Below, piece by piece: positions 1 to 32,900 of a stretch of 64,000 nt of DNA (its first letter is position 1; each line of letters starts with the position of its first letter). Origin of the DNA: Rotaria macrura (taxonomy: Eukaryota > Rotifera > Eurotatoria > Philodinida > Philodinidae). The notes under the pieces were generated by a model that was given only the letters and a program-made list of their open reading frames with translations, was not told the origin of the DNA and ran no database searches. Position numbers and translations under genes: made by a program. The stretch is from the NCBI GenBank assembly GCA_900239685.1, contig OENT01000175.1:109537-173536 (forward strand). The letters are read 5' to 3'.

Positions 1-13977
<13,977 letters not shown>

Positions 13978-14645
13978 CGTTATAGACTGTTCTTTATCAA
14001 GATTTTATTGCTAGAATGTTTCGATAAATAGATATGGAATGACAGTAATAAGGGACTAGGAGAAAAAAATATAATAAAGTGTCTATGATATGAAGAAAAG
14101 AAGAAGAAAAAGAAGGAAAGAGAACTTACATAGAAGATCATCACAAAACATTTTTTTCTTGTAGTAAAGAAAAAAAAGCAATAAATAATTACTCAATAAT
14201 GAATAGTATATATCTAAATGAGAGAATAAACTAGAAAAATAGCTTTCGGAAACTGATGTCTTTATTCAGAAACACTATCATATCTGAAGATCACACAAGG
14301 TCGTAGGAGGAAATATCATCAAGGATTTTTTTTCCATCTGTCTACCATGCATCCGGTCCCAGATTAAGGACAAAAATGTAGCGTGCTACCATCAAACAAA
14401 ATCTTACACTGACTGTGCTGCCACGTATAATTTTATTATTTTTCAAATTGGGATCAAAACAAGAAAAAAACCATCGCAATGTTTTCTTTTAGCTTGTGAT
14501 AATTTTTTTTTAAATAAATTTCTCCATTGAAAAATTTACCAATCACATGATATGTTGATTTGTTTAGTTATTTATTTCACTTCACATTGTCTTTTGCATC
14601 ACACAATCATTTATTTTTTTCTTGTGTGACTGATTGAAATTTAAC
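13978..14645. promoter_or_regulatory. Shared 5' region between divergent Cav1 and RBM5-like genes
   Basis: These 668 bp separate the two start codons and must hold both 5' leaders and promoters unless distant leader exons exist. It is mostly AT-rich. A less AT-biased patch around 14340-14440 is the likeliest core. I see no TATA box or motif I can place with confidence, so the promoter role is inferred from the head-to-head layout. Confidence 0.4.
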
Positions 14646-20472
<5,827 letters not shown>

Positions 20473-20607
20473 CACTATTCATCTTTCATGTACATGTTTC
20501 TTTATATATTTGTGTGTGTGTGCGTGTATCCGTCACTAGTATATATATATTCATCTAAAATATATATGTACTCGACAGTTTTCTTTTTTTTTTCTTTTTT
20601 CTACGCT

Positions 20608-20613
20608 ATTAAA
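20608..20613 (+). terminator. Candidate poly(A) signal (ATTAAA) of the RBM5-like gene
   Basis: ATTAAA lies about 135 nt after the stop codon and follows a T-rich tract. It is the first standard variant signal I notice on this strand. In such AT-rich DNA chance matches are frequent. Confidence 0.35.
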
Positions 20614-21295
20614 TACATATTATGGAGATGAAATTTGTGTCATTATATGAACGTTCAATATGAAAATATTATTAGTAAATGATTGTACTTTTCTCTTAAT
20701 TTGCTTTACCACAATGAAAATCTTATCATTAATCTTCGATGAAATCGTGCGGGTAAATATGATTATCGATTGAAACAAAGTAAAAATAAAACGAATATTT
20801 GAAAAACAAAATGTTGATGTATTCAATATACTTATTTTATGAATAGAATTCATATTCATAATAGAAAAAACAACATCGAATCTTACACAGAGAATGCAAA
20901 GTTTCCCACTCGATGTCAACTATGTACACTATTTCAGTGTGTAAAACTTGTACTAAAGCTCGTACGTAAAAATAGTTCTAATTTATTCTCGTAAATAAAA
21001 GATCTACTATTGAATATGTGAACTTGCAGAATCTACAAAGTATTGATTAGTTATGAAAATGGGAGAAATACTATTCATATGTAAACAAAAACATGAAATT
21101 AAATAGAATTCATATTGGTTTGTTTCGATAAATAAGATTCTCACACGATTTATTTAGTCAATGTTCTTGTTTCTCGTGTCTAGATACTAGTCAGTTCAAA
21201 CCTCGTGTAGTTCCTATAGAATGTGTATTTCAACATCAGTTCGTTATTGTAACATTTCATACTTTCAATTGTTACGTTGAATTTTCAACTATGAC

Positions 21296-21385
21296 TAGGG
21301 GTGGCACTTTAAAAACTTTAAGTAAAGTGTTAAAGTTAAAGTGTTTTTACTTTAACTTTAAAGTAAAGTTAAAGTGCCACCCCTA
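21296..21385. mobile_element. hAT-type MITE, 90 bp, with 8-bp target-site duplication
   Basis: The element starts TAGGGGTGGCACTTTAA and ends with its reverse complement. The duplicate ACTATGAC flanks it exactly on both sides (21288-21295 and 21386-21393). An 8-bp duplication and a (C/T)AGGGGTGG-type terminus are typical of hAT non-autonomous elements. The interior is also self-complementary and built of repeated AAAGT/ACTTT units, so the whole element can fold as one hairpin. It carries no coding sequence and would need a transposase from elsewhere in the genome. Confidence 0.85.
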
Positions 21386-24300
21386 ACTATGACATCACAA
21401 TAATCAATGAAATGTTTGATAGCATTGAATTATCTAGTAAAGCTGTAATTGTATATATTATTGCATTTAAAATTGCAATAATATTGATAATTAAAAATCT
21501 TTTGCATCTCGTGAAATCTACTTTTAATTGAATTGATCTTGAAGACGATTGTAAATAGTGAATGAATCTGAAGTGAAGTTCTAATAAAGTTCATAGAGTA
21601 GAAGTGTGCAGAGAGTAATATATATATATATATATACATGTATGAGTAAATAGCAGTCATTGTACCGTTGTGTTTCGGGAAGAAAAATACGTATAAGCCG
21701 AGCACAGTTCAATCGATTTTCATAATTCTATGAAAATTTGATTGGCCTAACAGACGATCATTCACTTCTGAAAAACATCTAGTTTCCTTCTGTTTCTTTT
21801 TTTTTGAGAAACCATAGTAGTAGCGTAAAATGTCAAGCTTCAATTTTTCATTTTTCCGTAGGCTGACATTAAAATCATTGTTGTGTGGTTCGAAGAAGTT
21901 TTTATTTTTCTAATTTGATTCGATATCAGAGAGAAATAAGAGCGAAATTATTTGAGGAGAGAAAGAAGTTCGTTTCATAAAATTCGTTAGTGCAGACATT
22001 TTATACACGATCAAATAGAATGAATTCTGAGACAGAATGTAGGGTGATGTTTTTAATTTTGTTTTCGATGTAGCTCAATGAATGCTAAATCGTTTACGAG
22101 ACAAACATTTTTTCTTTTTTTCAGACTCGTAGAGTGGATTAATTTCTAAAACAAACTCAATTGAAAATATCTCTTTTCTGAAAAAAATCCAATTTTAAAA
22201 TAACGCGTTGAAACATATTAAAGTCATTAGAATTTTTGTTTTAAACAAGTTTTATTCAAAGAAACTTCATTGAGAATCAAGAGATATACTAGGAAAAGGG
22301 TTTGCGAAGTAAAATAGTTTTACTAACAAAGTACCGAATGGTTTTCGTGAAAGTAATTTGTACGCTAAGGCTGTTGGAGAACAAAGAAGGCGTCTGCAAG
22401 TTGTTTAATCTTCACTACGGTATACACATAGAAATGTTGAGAAGTTATTATTTTTACAGATATTCGACATCGCTTTATTTAATAACAACACTTACTTTTT
22501 CTCTACCATTCAGTTTATTTTTTTCGATATTTTTCATCGAACGGTACACAATGGCAATGCTCTTCACTCGAATCTGGATGTGTATACTGATCTATTCAAA
22601 AAACAAATATCTAAAGCAATCATAATTCGGAGAAAATTGAATTCATTTGAAGCAAAAATGCTAGGACAATAAACATCTTCATTTCATACTGATTTATTTG
22701 CTTATATTCAGTTGATTATTGTATGGATAATATTCAATTATTGGTCAATTGTTGAATTAGTCTCACGTCAGCGAGACATCGACTTAGTTCGCTTCATGAG
22801 ACAAAGTATTTCTTTTGACTAGATCATTTGAATGCTCTATTGTACATAGAAATATCAAGCTTACAAAAAAATTTTGATAACTTTGCCAAATAAAGTAGAA
22901 GAGGCTTCTTTCAATTCACGTTTGTTTTTGATACGACACAGGTGATCAATCAATTTATTTACATTCATGTTTCAATCGAATGATCAAGACTTTTATATAT
23001 ATGACACGCTTCATCATTCGTTCTTTTTTCTGTCTTTCGTAGTTCAAAAATGAATGAATTCCATCGATTATTATCGCTCACTGCACTCTGAGACATTGTA
23101 AATTTTTATCACTGACGTTTTGTTGCCGTATAAAACCTTTTATGACTTCGTCAACAGTTATTTAGCGTTAATTAACTAAAACATTTTTCATGAAGTTTAT
23201 TCACATGTTGTGCAATGTTAACTGCGTAAGTCATCATTTATTTAGTTGTGAACCTAAATTGCTTACTTGTACTTTTCCTTCTCTAATCAGCAACAGCCGT
23301 TCCAAATTTCAACAAATAGTTGCGAGACCCGTTTTTTAATGTATTATTCTAGTTTACTTGTTATCCTTTCTTTCTAAAGTTCAATGAACAGTAGCAGTTT
23401 GGCGATTGTATACGATCCGAATAAGAACGCCACTTAGATTAAAGAATACTCAAAAAAAGTTCAAAAAGCTTGTCATAGTTTTACAAAAGTTTTTTTACGA
23501 ATAGCTTCTGTTTTTTCAAAGTGAGATATGTACGTTTGCGACGACATTCAACAAAACATTTTTGCAGCATCATTTCTTAGCCTATGAAAGAAAAGAGATC
23601 GCTTTAGTATATCAAAGAAAACATGTTGTATATGACGAGTGAAACATTTGCTTTTATTGATGCTCGGAAGTCAGAATAAAGAAACTTGACATTCGTTTTG
23701 GTAGTCATCCACAGAGGAATCAGTAGATTTTATAAATAACTTATAATTTGACTCTAGTCCATTTGGCGACATCTCCGATTTAGTGGAATAATATTCAATG
23801 TTTAAATTTTGTGAAGAATCTATGACAATAAAACATAATATGAAATAATCAGTGTGCCGCATGTGATGTCAATGTCTTCTATCTGTCATATTTCTTTGCG
23901 TAGATCTTAAGATGCAAATGATCTTTGAGTTCATAATGTTTCATACTTAACTCAACTCGTCAGAAATAAGTTAGTTAGTGACGAATTTCGAAAGATTTTC
24001 GTATGACAAGTTATTACTACACAACATCGGTCCTATTTTGAGGGTAATCCTTTTGAAATGAATAAGGATTGTACATGTTTCCTCTATCTTATTCATGATA
24101 TTTCGATCTTTTACGTGTGACATTTTCAGTTACTTAGATGAAAAACTAGAGTTCAAAATTATGACACCAGCTATTATCAAGGCTTGTAAACTATTCGACA
24201 TGGGTTTAACTGGTTTTCTGTTTAAATCTATACATATATATATATATATATATTCAAAGATCATCGAATGATTTGTCACAACAAACTACTATTTTATGTA

Positions 24301-26991
24301 CTCCAAGAACATCTGTCATCATTATTTAAAGATGAATGAATCATCATAACGATTAGAAATAGAGAAAGTTTCTTGCATATAAATATGACACAAACAGATG
24401 AAAAATAAGAAATGCATGGAAATCAATCAGTAGTTCTGAGATTCATGCAAACATGTATAGAGAGTTCGAAGATATCTCTAAATTAATGAATCACGATATA
24501 TGCTTTTTTATAATGATTCTATTTCTCATGTCAAACGATTCATGTACCACTAAAAATAAACAACAAGCAGAATAATGTTATATATAAACGTATCGAAGAG
24601 TATGTAGGGTTTATGCCTGCATAGTTTCATAATCAATACTTCGGTCGAAAACAATATGACGGATAGTGAAAGTTAGGTACTTGTCTTTCTTTTCTATGCA
24701 ACCTATTTGAATTAACTATCATAAGGATGTTGTGCGTTTGGAATCTTGATTCTTGTTGATTTCTTGAGCCGGTTTTTTTTATGAACAAAAAACTTTTATT
24801 CGATCTTGAGTTTTACTCAAATGTGATGTTGAAGATTTTTCTTGCAAAATAATCTACGATCATTATGTTCTTCACATACATATTCAAATGAATAAAAGAT
24901 ACGGAACACATAAAACCGTCTAAGGTTTCTCAACATGTACTCATTTCTTTGATAAATATTGTCGATCGAAGAATTTTTCCATAGTCTACAAATCGTCGAA
25001 AGATACCGTTTTCTTTTCTTTTTTTTAGCGTTGCTTATTTATTTCGTTAGGGTTTATATATATATGCATGTTGTTGAAAATAAAGTTTGGAAAATGTGTT
25101 TATGTAGGATGCGAAAGATTATTCGAAGATGAAAAGGAAGAACAAAACACAATAAATCAAGTTAAACAAAGAAGGAAAGATATTTAGAATAGCGAGAAAT
25201 CAAGGATCAATAGCAGTCGTAACAACCAAAGCAATGATCAATAAAGAAAAAAAGGCTGTTGAAAACGAAAAATTTACAGGAGCGCGTACATAGCAGCACA
25301 CACACACACACATAAAATAAATTGAATAAAGACAGTATATTCAGGGTTAAAAAATCAAATAAACAGACACATACACACACATATAGAGTAGTGCTAGAAT
25401 CATAATAGCTAAAGAAATAATAAAATGCGCTCGTATGGAAGCTCGCGAAAGCGCGTCTCCTTAAAGATTGATGTTTAATTTGTTCATTAGATTATGAATT
25501 TAATAAATTGTGAATTTTTTTTTCTTTCTTATCCTCAACTCATCCTCATGAATTAGTCTTTTTTTTTAAAGCTTATCGTTGAGAAGAAAACAGAAATAAC
25601 ACAAACATACACAGAGAACGCACTCATAAATATATCACTCGGCCACAAAGAAAAAAGAAATACAAACTATGTAAATAAGGATCATAAAGAAGAAAAGAAG
25701 TCAAACATAAACGCGTGTTTTTCTCGTATTTTTTATCATCGATTGAAAATACAGTTGTGCGTGTGTTTTCATATGGCTAGATGTCTTAACTTAGCCGATG
25801 AATTTACTGATCGATGTCATTACATAATAATAACAACATAACGTTGTCGTTTTTTTTTCTTGGCGAATCTTCTGTGAAAATAGGAATCATGAGTAATGAA
25901 TGATAGTGCATAAAACACGAATGAAACAAGAAAAGGTTTTATCACATTGAGAAGCAACAACAACAATCAGACACATGAAAAACAAAAATCAAAGAAGTGA
26001 ACACGCATACTACTTGTCATAGAAAACAAATAAACAAACAGAAAAAACATAGGAAAACAGTGTTAACAAACAGAAGAACTATTATATTTTGTTTATGTTT
26101 TTATACATGGAGCAAAACAGAAAAGAAAAAAGAACTACAGTTGCACGTCATAGCAACACGTTTTGTATGTTTGAGCTTAAAGTTCACAGTAAAAGTGTGT
26201 TGCCGTTGTCATTTTTAAATTAAAAAAAAGAGAAGTTAGAGAAAAATCACATTCATTTCAATATGAGAGAAAGAAAACCAGCATCGATATGAATCAACTA
26301 ATTCTAATCATTTTCTTGCCGTTGGAGAAAAATTGGTATTATTCTTGATCACTCACTAATAATATTCGATTATCTCCTAAAGGAAACATAATCAAAATTA
26401 TATAATATTATAATACAATCATGTGTTCAATTAGAGATAACTTTTATGAATAACTGTTGCTATACAATGCAAAATTTAAAATTCGACGAATGATAATAAC
26501 ACAATAAGATTTCGATTGAACGAACTCATATCAAGAAGTTGAAATAATCTTTGAGAACTTGTTTCCGGTTCATTGAGTTCAAGTTTTTGCTTTATTAGTA
26601 TCGAAATATGATATGTTTTTGTTTTTTAACTCAAAGTTATAGTCCATCAAAGAGTAGAATCTTTTCAATTAATGCTCATAAAGATATCTATTAATCATCA
26701 GAATGTCTTGAAAATATTAGCTCAAAAAAAGAACAAGTTCTTCTCGCAATACTCAAATCCGAATAATTATTTCTATCTCAAAACAAAGAGACTGCAAACT
26801 TAACTCTACTTTTGACTATTTTATCAAGATATTCACTATTGAACTAAGCATCTACGTACATAATAAAATGTCTTATTTTCATAGAATCATTAAAACATCA
26901 AGAAATATACAAAACTCGGACACAATGATTGTGTTAGACTTGTGAGCAGCAATCGTGTGTGATCGATACACAAGGACACAAATCATGCATA

Positions 26992-29900
26992 TTATAAACT
27001 ATCTCGTATACCTTGCTCGTAATGATCAACAGTATCTGTCCACTTCATAGCTAAATAACCAGTTAAATCGTCGAGATTAAAACGATCTGTTTGAGCATTT
27101 CTTCGTTGTTGACTATAAACAAGTTGTAATGCATTCGACATAATATCTGATGATGATTGTTGATGTGTTGGATGTGCTATCGTTGAATTTTTATATTCGT
27201 CATCTACATTATTAGTATTTTGTTCAGATTTCACATCAATTGATAATGATGATGTTGATATCGGTTCAAAATATGCCGTTTGTGATGGGATGATATGTTG
27301 TGGATGAGTAGGATAGAAATAATGTGGTGGATACATCATTGGTGTTGTTGTATAAACAGCGGGCATTGATGTTGATTGTTGTTCGGTATCTGCCGGAGAT
27401 TTCTTCATCGTTGATGAATGATAATAATATTGACCTGTTGGAGTTGAATAAACAAATAATGGTTCTTGCACTTGATCTGATGGTGGTGTTGTTGAATTTA
27501 CTGTATCATCGTGCTCAGTTTCGTTTGTTGTTGTTGTTGTTGTTGTTGCTGCTGCTGCTGCTGCTGCTGGATATGTTGTTGGCAGAAAAACATATTGAGA
27601 TTGTGGTGGCATATAATGTGTACGTAATAAATTCATATAAGCTAATTGTTGTGAATAATTAGCCAAGCGTTGTTGATTATATTGTAGAAGTAGTAATGGA
27701 TCCATATACGGTGGCTGTGATGGATAATTGCGTTGTTGATGTGGACGAATATCGGTACCTGAATAGAATTGAGGTGAACGATTATTTCGTTGTGAAAATT
27801 TTTTAGGAGATTTTTGTGTTGATGAATCATTCGATTGTACAGGTTGATTTGTTGGAGATGTTGATGTATGAGGTGTATCAATATCATGTTCGATTGTTGG
27901 TGATTGATGATACTGATGTTTTACATTATTATCAGTATTATTATTATTATTGTTATTATCGAGAGTTTTCTTTAGTGTTATTGAGTCAAGTTCAAAACCG
28001 AATGAAACATCATTAAGTTCAATGTCAACAGATTTATTCAGGAAAACAACAGGTGGCGGTTTTGATTGTCGTTTTAATAAAGATGATAAGGATGATGACG
28101 ATGAATGAGATGAGAGACGAGGTGAGAATTGTTGTTTTTCAGTAGTTTGTTCATTTGAAGAATTTACAATCGGAGATGAAATTGTTGATAGTGGCGGCTC
28201 ATCGGTTGGCAAAACGACAGAACGTACAACAGGTTCAGACGAAAGAATTCGGTTCGTTGGTTCTTCTCGTGGTATGAAAGAATAATTTGGTTTATTATTT
28301 AAAATATTATTGCGCATGATTGGACGCGTAAAACCATTTTTTGCTGTTGATGATATACGTCGTTTATCATTTGTCTTCAATGGTATTGTTGGCGGCAAAA
28401 AATTATTCATACGTGTTGATAGGTTAGTATCTTGGCGACGTTCTTTTACTAAGCGGCGACGATTAGTTACAGTTACAAATGGTTCAGATACGGTTTCACT
28501 GTTCGAATTATTATTTGTTATTGTTGATGATGAACTGTATGAATCAATGTCATCAGTTTTTGAAGATGTATGACGAGATTGTTCAAACATATCCGGTAGA
28601 GAAGATTCATTATTCTATTGAAAAAAAGATAAGCAAAAAACAGATGACTTACATACAAGTGGAAGAGAATTTCATAATGTATAGATGTACACTAATATCT
28701 AATTAACAAGATGAGGTTATTATTACTATTATTATGATTATTGTAAGAGTTGAATGTCATAGTTGAAAATTCAAATATTTCTAAAAAAATACCTCGATCA
28801 ATGCTCCAATAAAATTCAAGAGAAAGATAGCGTCTAAAGGTGATACAAACTGGAAATATTTTCAAAATTAATATGTAAAATCTTTCTAATGAGCAATCAT
28901 CTAAAAGAGATGTCGGAGTCACAAGAAACACTTTTGATCTATAGCCACTATTGACTGATACATTGTTCGAACATTCCACCTATTTCTAATTAACTGTCTG
29001 TGTGGTGTTTTCCACATGTATAATTTCGATTTTTTTATGGCTTAATATAAAATCTGACTAATTCATTTTCTCTCTGATATACATGAATATATCCAACTAT
29101 TATCCTATTTCTCATTGTAGATGTTTGCCACTGGCTTACATCTAGACATGTCTAAAATCTTTGTTTTCAGCAATATCTGTTCATACTGGACATTGACATC
29201 GGAATATTTTCAACTATGCGGTCATTTTCAAAATTTTTCACTTAGCGTGTGAGACGATAGATCTTATTGAAATGTACTAAATCGTGTTCGATGAAATTCT
29301 TCGAAACCGTGTACAGAAAACTCTAGGCGTCTTATCAGGATTATAGTTCTATGAAATTCTCTTAACTTATAGTCTCAAATTTCTCCTAAATTTTTTTCAC
29401 TCTAGACATCCTCTTTGAATAATTCGGTAAACTAATTGACATCAGCATGAAATAAAATCTCCTAGAGCATATTCGATATGAATAAAAGTTCTCTCTGAGA
29501 ATGTTAATAAGAAAATAAGAACAAAAACAAAGCCTAAGGCATGTGGTGGTTTATTTAAATAAACGTAATTCAATTGCCATACGAACAATCCTATGTTAAC
29601 TGAAGTTTTCTACTCTACATGATATTAATATATTTGTATGTAACAATTTAAATGATATTGTATTCATTTCTATTAATTTACTAGTTAAAAAATAAAACTC
29701 TTTTTCATGACTCACAGTCAATTTTGTTGAATTCGTGTAGACTGTAGTTAAATGAGATTCATCATTGTTATCCGTAGGTAGATTTTTCTTTGGTAACGAT
29801 TGATTTATTGTATCAATAATTACATGTGTTTTAGTTTGATCATCTTCATGAATAAAATTCATCAATTGATCATTTTGTTTTATGGTTGTCGAATAATTTG

Positions 29901-32900
29901 ATGTTTCATTTTCATCATTATTCTTATCATTTGCTGATGACGATATGATTTCTTGGAGAACATTTAGTGATTTACGAGATTTTTTTCGAGATGATGTTTT
30001 ATTACTATTTGCATCATTTAACAAATTTATTTTCGAAGATAATCTCGGCTTATTAGTATCTGTTGGACGTAAAGGAGTAGAACTTTGTCGTTGTTTTGAT
30101 GAATCTCCATCGATAAACATGACTAGTTCATCGACATCACGATCACCACGATGTCCTGGAATTAGTTCTGTCCGAATGGTTTCTTGTTGTTGAGACTAAG
30201 AAAAGAAAAGTACATTTCTATGAAGCCAAATAAATCAAAAAAAAAACAATCCTACCTGTTTTCGTTTTTTTCCTGTACGTTTTTTAGGTTCTTGTGTTGT
30301 ATTATTACGCGATGAATTCGATTGATGTTGTTGTTCATTACGTTCGATTAGATTTCTAGAACAAGACAATGAAAAAAGAGATGATGAAAATTTGCTTGCT
30401 TTTTCTTTACCGATTTTGATGACTAGATGATGATGATGACGATGAATTTTTCACTTGATTATTAGATGATTGTTGTGATGAACACTTTGATGGAAAAAGA
30501 ATTGTATTGTGATCGGCTATAGTTGAAATCAAACTGCTATCATTGCCATTCAAAGCTTGACAAAAAAACATAAACGAAAAAGAAAAAAATTGAATGAATC
30601 TATAGGTTTTACGTATAATATTTTGAAAAAAAGGAGACAAAAATGTTTTTTTTCTTCTTTTTTTTTCTGTTGCCTTTTGTTTTCTTACCAACATGCGGAA
30701 TATAAATTAAATTTCCAGATAATTTATCATACAAATACATTACTGATGGGTGTTACTATATATTATGTACTATGTATGTTTTCATATACTAGAATAGATA
30801 TCAGTCGATTTATATTGAATGAATATTTAATCCATGATTTTTCGATGTGTACAAGTACAGAGTTTGAATGATACATACTTGAAAAAGAGGATAGTGGTCA
30901 TGATAGTTGAGTGATAATCATATCGAAAAATGAGATAAGGGGTGAGAGAGAAAGCCAGGAATATTATTCGGTCGGTTGATTGGTGGTTACGAAGAAAGAA
31001 AGAAAAAGCGAAGAGATGGTAAGTAGTATGTGAATACTTTCATAGACTTGTGCAATGTTATATTTCTCGCATGATTCGCTCTTTTTCTTTTCTTTTCTTT
31101 TCTTCTCATTACTTCTTCTATCTTTTATTTCAACTTTGGTAACATGAAAAAAAAAGCGTCAGCATGACTCAGCTTTTAATACACACGTACATATATATTC
31201 TCACATCCAGACATTTCAAAATCGTTTGTGATTACTCTTGGAATCAATTTATCATCAGAACAAACACAATGAAGAATAACAAAAAAAAGATTTCTTGTCG
31301 TTCATCAATATGCATTTGAAAAAAGAAGCAAAATACATACCATCAGAGGGCAACTGTTTCATACGTGGTACTTGTGAATGAGGTTGATCATTATTACTGA
31401 TTTGTTCTAAACATGTAGGATTTGATCGATTCAATTTAAAACTATTGTTGTCATCTAACAAAATAATAAGAATATTTTTACATGGGTAAATACATATGTA
31501 TATGTTAGAAAAATAAAATTAATCAATTACTTGAATATGGATATGGATTTTCATTGGTTTTATTCAGCTGCAAAAAAAAAGAAGTTCAATATAACATAGA
31601 AATATAAATTTTCTATTTGCAGATATTTATTCAAGAAATATTCTACGAAAGATGGATGACACCAAGTTTTTCTTGAACACTGACTAGGATTTTCAATTGT
31701 AGTTGTAAATTAATAGATTGATTTAGTATAATCAACAGAGCTCGAATAGTTCTCCAATAAGAATCTTTCATGAGAATATCAGTTTCGGGATGACAAAACT
31801 CTTAATAATTGGTTTCTCATCGAAGACCTTGACTCCTACTTTACTATACAATATTCTTATCTTACTCCTTCTTAATCCTTCACATATTCTACGAACCAAA
31901 GTGATAGAAAGCAGTTTAACAACAATATATTTTTTTCTTGTTATTATGTCAAGCACGTAACTACAATCCAGTTAGTAATTTTCAATATTTATATGACATT
32001 CAAGAACAAAAGTAATACGTTGATATTAAACTGTTATCTACTACCGTCAAAATATTCATCTCTTAGACAGTCATAAATAAAGATTGTTTTCGAAAAAGAA
32101 ATATTACTCATAAGAAAAGTATCAAACTATCAACAGTCTGTAGTAAAAAAAAACGAAAACATGATGTCTTTAGTAGATGTGAATACATGCTTATTATTTT
32201 ATTGTCGTTATTTGGACTATGCTATTGATCTAGTAGTATAATTATGAGCAACGATGATGAATAATAAAAGTTCGATAGCCACTAAAATACTTGTGTATAC
32301 TTCATTATGATTGTAGAAATAACGACAATCACCGAATATACGATATGTTTTTGTTCACAGGTCATTTCAGCAACAGTCATTTTTTTTCACTGTTAGTAAT
32401 CTTACGAAGAAATGTTAAACTATCAGATTATCTTTCTTGAAGCTCATATATTCGATAATAGAATCATGAAAAGCTATCTAGTACGACACGTACTATATTA
32501 GCGATTTTTCTTTAAACATAGAATCAACTGTCAAATATATATTTTGTAACACGACATAAAAATAAAGTATTCAAAACTAATCATTTACGGATGATTATAT
32601 TAATTTCAGAACTACTTTGTGTTCTTTTTTTATTCATAGAAATGATCGAAATTGATATATTTTAATCTCACGATCTTGTTTGCAATTTTAAAATAATTTC
32701 CGAAACAAACATACGATGTCTACAGAAATGTTTAAGAGAAATTTCAATTTTTTTCTGCAAAACATTGTCAACAATTGAGATAGAACACGACAAGAAATCT
32801 CATTTTCGATTACTCAATAGCTCTAGGTTCTTCTACAAGACTGAAAATACACATACTATTATTCGAACATTCTTTAAACGGCCTTACTATGCATCGTTTT

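Larger units (their letters stand above)
20473..26991. other. 6.5 kb gene-poor intergenic region
   Basis: It lies between the 3' end of the RBM5-like gene and the 3' end of the 1203-residue gene, so the two genes converge. Open frames here are short, unspliceable and low-complexity. The region holds a MITE (21296-21385), TA microsatellites (near 21620 and 24236-24252), CA runs (near 25300 and 25370) and T-rich stretches. The 3' UTRs of both neighbours must lie at its ends. I see no RNA gene or further coding exon. Confidence 0.6.

Noticed and set aside
22302-22625. 107-codon plus-strand open frame in the 20-27 kb spacer
   Set aside because: Composition is that of translated AT-rich intergenic DNA, it has no splice context and no recognisable motif.
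25997-26218. 73-codon plus-strand open frame near the 3' end of the 1203-residue gene
   Set aside because: Lys/Thr-rich chance frame in low-complexity sequence, with no supporting exon structure.
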